Positions 59,573 to 64,000 of a stretch of 64,000 nucleotides of DNA are shown here, piece after piece (positions within the stretch are counted from its first letter, which is position 1; each line of letters starts with the position of its first letter). The position numbers and the translations under genes are program-made. The stretch spans positions 2,542,001 to 2,606,000 of the forward strand of contig CP097573.1 in the NCBI GenBank assembly GCA_000492175.2, given 5' to 3'. This DNA is from Firmicutes bacterium ASF500 (GTDB taxonomy: Bacteria > Bacillota > Clostridia > Oscillospirales > Oscillospiraceae). The notes beneath the pieces were generated by a model, which did no database searches, was not told the DNA's origin, and saw only the letters and a list, made by a program, of their open reading frames with translations.

Positions 59573-59947
59573 ATGGCTAGTGAGAAGATTACTGCTCTGA
59601 TTGAGGAAGTGAAGGCCCTGACCGTTCTGGAGCTGTCCGAGCTGGTGAAGGCTCTGGAGGAGGAGTTCGGCGTGTCCGCCGCCGCTATGGCCGCTCCCGC
59701 CGCCGCCGGCCCCGCTGAGGCCGCCGCTGAGAAGACCGAGTTTGACGTGGTCCTGACCGGCTTCGACGCCGCCGCCAAGATCAAGGTCATCAAGGCCGTC
59801 CGCGAGATCACCGGTCTGGGCCTGGCCGAGGCCAAGGGCGCTGTCGAGGGCGCTCCCAAGACCCTGAAGGAGGCCGTGTCCAAGGACGAGGCCGAGGAGC
59901 TGAAGAAGAAGCTGGAGGAAGCCGGCGCCAAGGTGGAGCTGAAGTAA
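59573..59947 (+). CDS. rplL: 50S ribosomal protein L7/L12
   Basis: 124 aa. N-terminal dimerisation helices ([35 protein letters not shown]), Ala-rich hinge, and C-terminal factor-binding domain ([42 protein letters not shown]). AGGAGG is upstream. Co-transcribed with rplJ. Confidence 0.98.
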   Translation: MASEKITALIEEVKALTVLELSELVKALEEEFGVSAAAMAAPAAAGPAEAAAEKTEFDVVLTGFDAAAKIKVIKAVREITGLGLAEAKGAVEGAPKTLKEAVSKDEAEELKKKLEEAGAKVELK

Positions 59948-59990
59948 GCAACCCCCATTTCTCATACAGCGTATTCAATCAACAACGCCG

Positions 59991-60023
59991 AAGCGGCCTG
60001 AGCTGTGACTCAGGCCGCTTTTT
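59991..60023 (+). terminator. Terminator of rplJ-rplL
   Basis: AAGCGGCCTGAG-CTGTGA-CTCAGGCCGCTT (perfect 12-bp stem) followed by T3. Confidence 0.85.
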
Positions 60024-60048
60024 CGCGCGAAAAAAATTTTTTTGTCAC

Positions 60049-60076
60049 GCAACCAAATGGGCCTCAGCGTCGTATT
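60049..60076 (+). promoter_or_regulatory. Probable ECF-type autoregulated promoter
   Basis: GCAACC - 16 nt - CGTATT, 22 bp before the ECF sigma start; no sigma-A hexamers fit here. AAC in the -35 and CGT in the -10 are usual for ECF factors, so the sigma factor probably drives its own gene. Confidence 0.5.
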
Positions 60077-60098
60077 ATAAGCAGAAGGGAGGGATCGC

Positions 60099-60593
60099 AT
60101 GGAGGGACCGTGGAATGACCCCGGCGGGCTGGCGCGGCGGCACGCGCCGGCGGTGTACCGGCTGGCCTATGCCAGGACGGGCTCCCGGGCCGACGCGGAG
60201 GACGTGATGCAGGAGGTTTTCCTCCGTCTGGTGAAGGCCGGCCCGGACTTCGACAGCGAGGAACACGCCAAGGCCTGGCTGCTTCGGGTGGCGTCCAACT
60301 GCGCCAACGACCTGTTCCGCCTGCCCTGGCGGAGGCGGGAGGAGCCCCTGAACGAGAACCTGTCCGCGCCGGAGCGCCCGGAGGAGGGGAGCGTCACCCA
60401 GGCGGTGCTCTCCCTGCCAGCCCGGTACCGTATCCCCATCCACCTGTACTACTACGAGGGCTACTCCGTGGCCGAGATCGCCAAGATCCTTGGGAGAAGT
60501 GAGGGAACGGTCAAGTCCCGCCTGTTTCGGGCCAGGGACCTGCTGAGGAACCAGCTGAGAGAGGAGGAGGACGGTGGACAGATACAAGTTTGA
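60099..60593 (+). CDS. ECF RNA polymerase sigma factor
   Basis: 164 aa. Region 2 (about 10-75: HAPAVYRLAYARTGSRADAEDVMQEVFLRLVK...AKAWLLRVASNCANDLFR) and region 4 HTH (about 100-155: LPARYRIPIHLYYYEGYSVAEIAKILGRSEGTVKSRLFRARDLLR). GGGAGGG is upstream of the ATG. It overlaps the downstream DUF4179 gene by 20 bp, the usual arrangement of a sigma factor with its membrane anti-sigma factor. Confidence 0.95.
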   Translation: MEGPWNDPGGLARRHAPAVYRLAYARTGSRADAEDVMQEVFLRLVKAGPDFDSEEHAKAWLLRVASNCANDLFRLPWRRREEPLNENLSAPERPEEGSVTQAVLSLPARYRIPIHLYYYEGYSVAEIAKILGRSEGTVKSRLFRARDLLRNQLREEEDGGQIQV

Positions 60594-61986
60594 GATGGAC
60601 CGCCTGGAGCCCCGGCAGGAGAAGCTGGACGAGCTTTACGACATGATTGAAGGAGGTACTGAAATGAAACAAGCAAAGTGGATCGGACGAAAGGCCGCGG
60701 CCTTGATTCTCGCCGCCGCCGTCCTCACCATTACGGCCGCCGCCGCCGCGGTGCCCGCGGTGTGGGAGGCTATGACAAAACAGCTGGGGGCCTTTGCCCC
60801 CTACGCTCAGACCATCCGGGGGGCCGTGTGCCGGGACCAGGGCATCAAGGTCCAGGTCCTCGGCGCCCTGGCCGACGACCTGGAGGCCCGGTTCTATATC
60901 TCCGTGCAGGATGTGGAGCAGGACCGGCTGAACGAGCAGTTGACGCTGATGGGCAAGATAGAAAACGGCAGGAAGAAAGAGGCTGAACCGGGCGGCAGCT
61001 CTGCGGGGCTCTCCTTTTACAGTTTCAGGAACAGCAGATTTGATCTGATTTCCTATGACCCGGAGACAAAAACCGCCCTGTTCTCTACCTATATTGATTA
61101 TTGGGAGGACAGTGTCCCCACTCCGGACGCGCATCTGTCCCTTACGGGGATGAGCACCTATCAGGCGAAAATAAACAACGAAACCAACATTGGAACCATC
61201 AGCGGCGAGGTACTGGAAAGTCTGCCTATGGGAGAGGAAAATCAGACGATCCTCAGCCCCAGCGACATTATAAATCTTGGCTACACAGACGCTATCCTTC
61301 CCAGCGAAAAGGTGGTGCTGGCTCCGGAGCTGAATCCCCAACCAATAGAGGGTACAGAGGATATGTGGATATCCTCCATGGGCCTGGCCAGTGACGGGTG
61401 CTTCCACATTCGCCTTGGCTTCGCGGACGGGATATCCATCCTGGATGAGGAGGGGGACAGCTGGTTCCTCTGCACCCTCCTCCCCTTTGAGATCAGAGAC
61501 ACCCTTGGCAAGGCATACCGGGAGACCCTTGTACCGGGCGGTGTAGATATTCTGTTTCCTCTGATCCAGGCGGATGATTTGGAAACCATTCAGGACTGCA
61601 CAGCCCGGTTCTATGGCCGGTATACCCGGCCTGGGACGATCATTGAAGGCTCCTGGAATATTGATTTTCAGATGGAGTACTACTCCTCCCTTGTCCTGGA
61701 CTGGACCGGTGAGCTGGCGGGCCGGAGGATAGATCGGGTGACCCTCTCCCCTCTGTCTGTCACCATGAACAGCAACGACGCCGGCGGCTTCCACGGCACC
61801 TCCATCTACGCAGTCAAAAGGGACGGCACTACCGTGGAAGCCGAGCCTGACACGGGCAGCTACGACAATATCGGCGGAATCGACCCGATCTGGAGGACCT
61901 TCAACACCTGGAAATTCGCGGAGCCGGTGGACCTGGAGGAGGTGGTCTCGCTGTCGCTGATGGATGAGACCATCCCGGTGAGCTGA
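60574..61986 (+). CDS. DUF4179-type anti-sigma factor / membrane protein
   Basis: 470 aa starting at GTG 60574 after GAGGAGGAGGA. A short cytoplasmic part (1-38) that could bind the sigma factor, one membrane helix (about 41-61, AAALILAAAVLTITAAAAAVPA), and a ~400-residue extracytoplasmic beta-rich region with the DUF4179-like start WEAMTKQLGAFAPYAQTIRGAVCRDQGIKVQVLGALADDLEARFYISVQD. It probably senses an envelope signal and releases the coupled ECF sigma factor. Confidence 0.88.
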   Translation: MDRYKFEMDRLEPRQEKLDELYDMIEGGTEMKQAKWIGRKAAALILAAAVLTITAAAAAVPAVWEAMTKQLGAFAPYAQTIRGAVCRDQGIKVQVLGALADDLEARFYISVQDVEQDRLNEQLTLMGKIENGRKKEAEPGGSSAGLSFYSFRNSRFDLISYDPETKTALFSTYIDYWEDSVPTPDAHLSLTGMSTYQAKINNETNIGTISGEVLESLPMGEENQTILSPSDIINLGYTDAILPSEKVVLAPELNPQPIEGTEDMWISSMGLASDGCFHIRLGFADGISILDEEGDSWFLCTLLPFEIRDTLGKAYRETLVPGGVDILFPLIQADDLETIQDCTARFYGRYTRPGTIIEGSWNIDFQMEYYSSLVLDWTGELAGRRIDRVTLSPLSVTMNSNDAGGFHGTSIYAVKRDGTTVEAEPDTGSYDNIGGIDPIWRTFNTWKFAEPVDLEEVVSLSLMDETIPVS

Positions 61987-62004
61987 AATTCGGGAAATTG
62001 CCCC

Positions 62005-62033
62005 TTGTCTTTCTTCCGGGAATCTCTTATAAT
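62005..62033 (+). promoter_or_regulatory. Promoter of dapL
   Basis: TTGTCT - 17 nt - TATAAT, 43 bp before the start codon. The leader is too short for a lysine riboswitch. Confidence 0.75.
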
Positions 62034-62076
62034 GTGAGACGATATTCTGTGTGAATCCGGAAGGAGCTGACCCTCC

Positions 62077-63297
62077 ATGGTAAAAATCAACGAAAACTTT
62101 TTAAAGCTGCCTGGAAGCTACCTCTTCTCTGAGGTGGCCCGGCGCATCCGGGTGTATGGCGAGACCCACCCCGGGGCGGAGATCATCAAGCTGTCCATCG
62201 GCGATGTGACCCGGCCTCTGGTCCCCGCCGTGACCCAGGCGATGCACGCCGCCGTGGACGAGATGGGGACGGCGGAGGGCTTCCGGGGCTATGGACCGGA
62301 GCAGGGCTATGAGTTCCTGCGCCAGGCCATCGCCCAGGGGGACTACGCCGCCCGGGGCGTGGACATCCAGCCCGGGGAAATCTTCATCTCCGACGGGGCC
62401 AAAAGCGACTGCGGCAACATCGGCGACATCTTCGGCGTGGACAACATCGTGGCTATCTGCGACCCGGTGTACCCCGTCTATGTGGATACCAACGCCATGG
62501 CCGGCCGGGCCGGGAGCTTTCAGGAGGGACTGGGCCGGTGGGACCGGCTGGTCTATATGCCCTGCGTGGAGGAGAACGGCTTCGCCCCGGAGCCCATCCG
62601 GGAGCGGGCGGACATCGTCTATATCTGCTCCCCCAACAACCCCACCGGCGCGGTGATGAGCCGGGAGAAGCTGAAGGCCTGGGTGGACTGGGCCAACGCC
62701 GCCGGGGCGGTGATCCTCTTCGACTCCGCCTATGAGGCCTTTATCACCAGCCCCGACGTGCCCCATTCCATCTTCGAGATCGAGGGGGCCCGGACCTGCG
62801 CCATTGAGTTCCGCTCCTTCTCCAAGATCGCCGGCTTCACCGGCAACCGCTGCGCCTACACCGTGGTGCCCATGGAGCTGGAGCGGGGCGGGGCCAAGCT
62901 GAACAGCCTCTGGAACCGCCGCCAGTGTACCAAGTTCAACGGGGTGCCTTACGTGGTCCAGCGGGGGGCCGCCGCCGTCTACACCCAGGAGGGCCGGGCC
63001 CAGATTATGGACAACATCGGCTACTATCGGGAGAACGCCCGGGTCATCCGGGAGGGTCTCACCGCCGCCGGACTGACCTGCTTCGGCGGAGTGGACGCCC
63101 CATACATCTGGCTCAAGACCCCCGAGGGGGTGGGCTCCTGGGACTTCTTCGACCAGATTCTCGACCGGGCCAACGTGGCCTGTACCCCCGGCGCGGGCTT
63201 CGGCCCCAGCGGGGAGGGCTATGTCCGCCTCACCGCCTTCGGCGAGGCCGGGGCCACCAAAACCGCTGTGGAGCGGGTCTGCAAAATGTTCCAATAA
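62077..63297 (+). CDS. dapL: LL-diaminopimelate aminotransferase
   Basis: 406 aa, class I/II PLP enzyme making LL-diaminopimelate directly from tetrahydrodipicolinate and glutamate, bypassing acyl intermediates in lysine/peptidoglycan synthesis. Seen: KINENFLKLPGSYLFSEVARRI, SDGAKSDCGNIGDIFG, SPNNPTGA (185-192), D216/Y219, PLP lysine K250 in FRSFSKIAGFTGNRCAYTV, and C-terminal PGAGFGPSGEGYVRLTAFG. GGAAGGAG is upstream of the ATG. Confidence 0.97.
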   Translation: MVKINENFLKLPGSYLFSEVARRIRVYGETHPGAEIIKLSIGDVTRPLVPAVTQAMHAAVDEMGTAEGFRGYGPEQGYEFLRQAIAQGDYAARGVDIQPGEIFISDGAKSDCGNIGDIFGVDNIVAICDPVYPVYVDTNAMAGRAGSFQEGLGRWDRLVYMPCVEENGFAPEPIRERADIVYICSPNNPTGAVMSREKLKAWVDWANAAGAVILFDSAYEAFITSPDVPHSIFEIEGARTCAIEFRSFSKIAGFTGNRCAYTVVPMELERGGAKLNSLWNRRQCTKFNGVPYVVQRGAAAVYTQEGRAQIMDNIGYYRENARVIREGLTAAGLTCFGGVDAPYIWLKTPEGVGSWDFFDQILDRANVACTPGAGFGPSGEGYVRLTAFGEAGATKTAVERVCKMFQ

Positions 63298-63303
63298 GGG
63301 CGG

Positions 63304-63342
63304 GCGGCCTGTCTGGATGAACTCCAGGCGGGCCGCTTTTTT
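63304..63342 (+). terminator. Terminator of dapL
   Basis: GCGGCCTGTCTGGA / TCCAGGCGGGCCGC (14-bp stem with two G-U pairs) followed by T6, starting 6 bp after the stop. Confidence 0.85.
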
Positions 63343-63367
63343 GGCGCGGAGGATCGATTTTGCGTCT

Positions 63368-63449
63368 GTAGGGCGCGACGACCCCGGCGCGCCGTCCTCC
63401 CGAGGGCACCCGCTCTCCGTGGACGGCGGGCCGAGTCGTCCCGCCCTAC
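63368..63449. repeat. GTAGGGCGCG palindromic repeat, copy 11
   Basis: CGCG-type left arm, centre with CACCCGCTCTCCGTGGACGG, CGGG-type right arm. It has nearly the same centre as copy 3. Its left flank (GGATCGATTTTGCGTCT) is the inverse of the right flank of copies 7 and 8. Confidence 0.85.
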
Positions 63450-63476
63450 AAAGGCCCCCTCGTCCCCGCCGCGCAG

Positions 63477-63639
63477 CCAAAGGCTCCCTCCCCGAGGGAG
63501 CTGTCAGCCGCAGGCTGACTGAGGGAGTCCCCCCGGACTCGGCTGACTGAGAGAGTCCCCAAGGACCCCGCAGACCTCCGGAGGACTCCCTCCGTCACGG
63601 CTTCGCCGTGCCACCTCCCTCTAAGAGGGAGGCTTTTGG
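63477..63639. repeat. AGGCTCCCTC...GAGGGAGGC dispersed repeat, reverse copy
   Basis: Same hairpin series as 43350-43481 in the opposite orientation: GGCTCCCTCCCCGAGGGAG, CAGCCGCAGGCTGACTG, then CACGGCTTCGCCGTG and CCTCCCTCTAAGAGGGAGG. The centre holds an extra GGCTGACTGAGAGAGTCCCC duplication. It ends 13 bp before the pyrE -35. Confidence 0.8.
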
Positions 63640-63652
63640 GTTGCGGAAGCTC

Positions 63653-63681
63653 TTGTACAACAGCGGAAAAGATGGTATAAT
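63653..63681 (+). promoter_or_regulatory. Promoter of pyrE
   Basis: TTGTAC - 17 nt - TATAAT, 35 bp before the start codon; AAAAGGAG is the ribosome site. Confidence 0.75.
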
Positions 63682-63716
63682 AAAATGCTAAAATCGGGAA
63701 AAAAGGAGTTTTTGCT

Positions 63717-64000
63717 ATGACCTACAAAGAGGAATTTATCACCTTCATGGTGCGCTCCGGCGTCCTTACCTTCGGGGACTTCACCACCAAGTCCGGGCGG
63801 AAGACCCCTTATTTTGTCAACACCGGAAACTATAAGACCGGAGCCCAGGCCGCGCGGCTGGGGGATTACTACGCCGCCTGCATCCAGGAGAACCTGCCCC
63901 AGGGGATCGACTGCCTCTTCGGCCCGGCCTACAAGGGCATCCCCCTGGCTGTCTCCGCCGCCGCCTCCCTCTTTCGCAGCTATGGCCGGGACCTGCCCTA
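63717..64000 (+). CDS. pyrE: Orotate phosphoribosyltransferase, 3' truncated by the window
   Basis: The first 94 codons are visible: MTYKEEFITFMVRSGVLTFG, FTTKSGRKTPYFVNTGNYKTG and LFGPAYKGIPLAVSAAASLF, which match the PyrE N-terminus and its GPAYKGIPL block. It makes OMP from orotate and PRPP in pyrimidine synthesis. The PRPP loop lies beyond the window edge. It stands alone with its own promoter as far as can be seen. Confidence 0.93.
   Translation, partial: MTYKEEFITFMVRSGVLTFGDFTTKSGRKTPYFVNTGNYKTGAQAARLGDYYAACIQENLPQGIDCLFGPAYKGIPLAVSAAASLFRSYGRDLP

Noticed and set aside
61987..62076. Lysine riboswitch upstream of dapL
   Set aside because: Only ~37 nt remain between the predicted transcription start and the ATG, far too short for the aptamer.

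Overview
The window is about 62% GC. It reads as a chromosome segment from a gut-type Firmicute of the Oscillospiraceae (Flavonifractor/Lawsonibacter/Intestinimonas/Oscillibacter-like). Evidence: strong GGAGG Shine-Dalgarno sites, sigma-A promoters with 16-18 bp spacers, S-layer-homology (SLH) surface proteins, the LL-diaminopimelate aminotransferase route to lysine (dapL), a GdpP-type c-di-AMP phosphodiesterase, an ECF sigma/DUF4179 pair and YtrA-type GntR regulation. The genus is inferred from protein style, not shown directly.

Layout. 1-12.5 kb: the 3' part of a gene for a giant modular surface protein, ending in three SLH motifs. 12.6-21 kb: tRNA-Arg, then a leftward housekeeping run transcribed gdpP-rplI-dnaB-tilS-hpt-ftsH, with palindromic repeats filling its three large gaps. 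21-25.6 kb: ilvE, a membrane-anchored XRE protein, a secreted GH25 lysozyme and prfC. 25.9-28.1 kb: a GntR-ABC transporter operon with a visible operator, and a 41-aa ORF. 28.2-32.2 kb: a TRIC-like channel whose promoter predicts a leaderless mRNA, a 261-bp tandem repeat array, two small divergent genes, ilvD and tRNA-Leu(CAA). 32.2-34.2 kb: an EamA transporter, an alkyladenine glycosylase and a small conserved protein. 34.5-41 kb: a leftward HlyD/MacB-type ATPase/FtsX-like permease operon ending in a second SLH protein. 41.4-46 kb: an S4 RNA-binding protein, DegV, an FAD oxidoreductase and a metallo-beta-lactamase-fold hydrolase. 46.1-47.7 kb: a dense DnaA-box cluster followed by mnmE. 47.8-54.7 kb: a zinc-ribbon/SH3 protein, an AAA+ ATPase with three poorly characterised partners (one DUF2716), cupin-mtaB and a CofE-like protein. 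54.8-58.6 kb: tRNA-Leu(CAG), trkH-trkA and an anchored extracytoplasmic protein. 58.8-64 kb: L10 leader-rplJ-rplL, ECF sigma plus anti-sigma, dapL, and the start of pyrE.

Two signals are not explained by ordinary genes. First, six DnaA-box-like 9-mers lie in 84 bp upstream of mnmE as two triplets with identical 9/12-bp spacing. dnaB-rplI-gdpP and tilS-hpt-ftsH are often origin-proximal in Firmicutes. Key housekeeping genes run left on the left of the cluster and right on its right. Together this makes it a candidate chromosomal origin, or at least a DnaA-controlled site. Second, intergenic space is filled by dispersed palindromes. At least four families share GTAGGG...CCCTAC ends (11 copies of the main family), which recalls the GTAG-headed REP elements mobilised by RAYT transposases. 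Other CTCCCT/AGGGAG hairpin repeats are also present, and one composite forms the 261-bp tandem array.

Long ORFs antisense to the adhesin, ilvD, ftsH, dnaB and others are shadows caused by GC-rich codon use and were left out.
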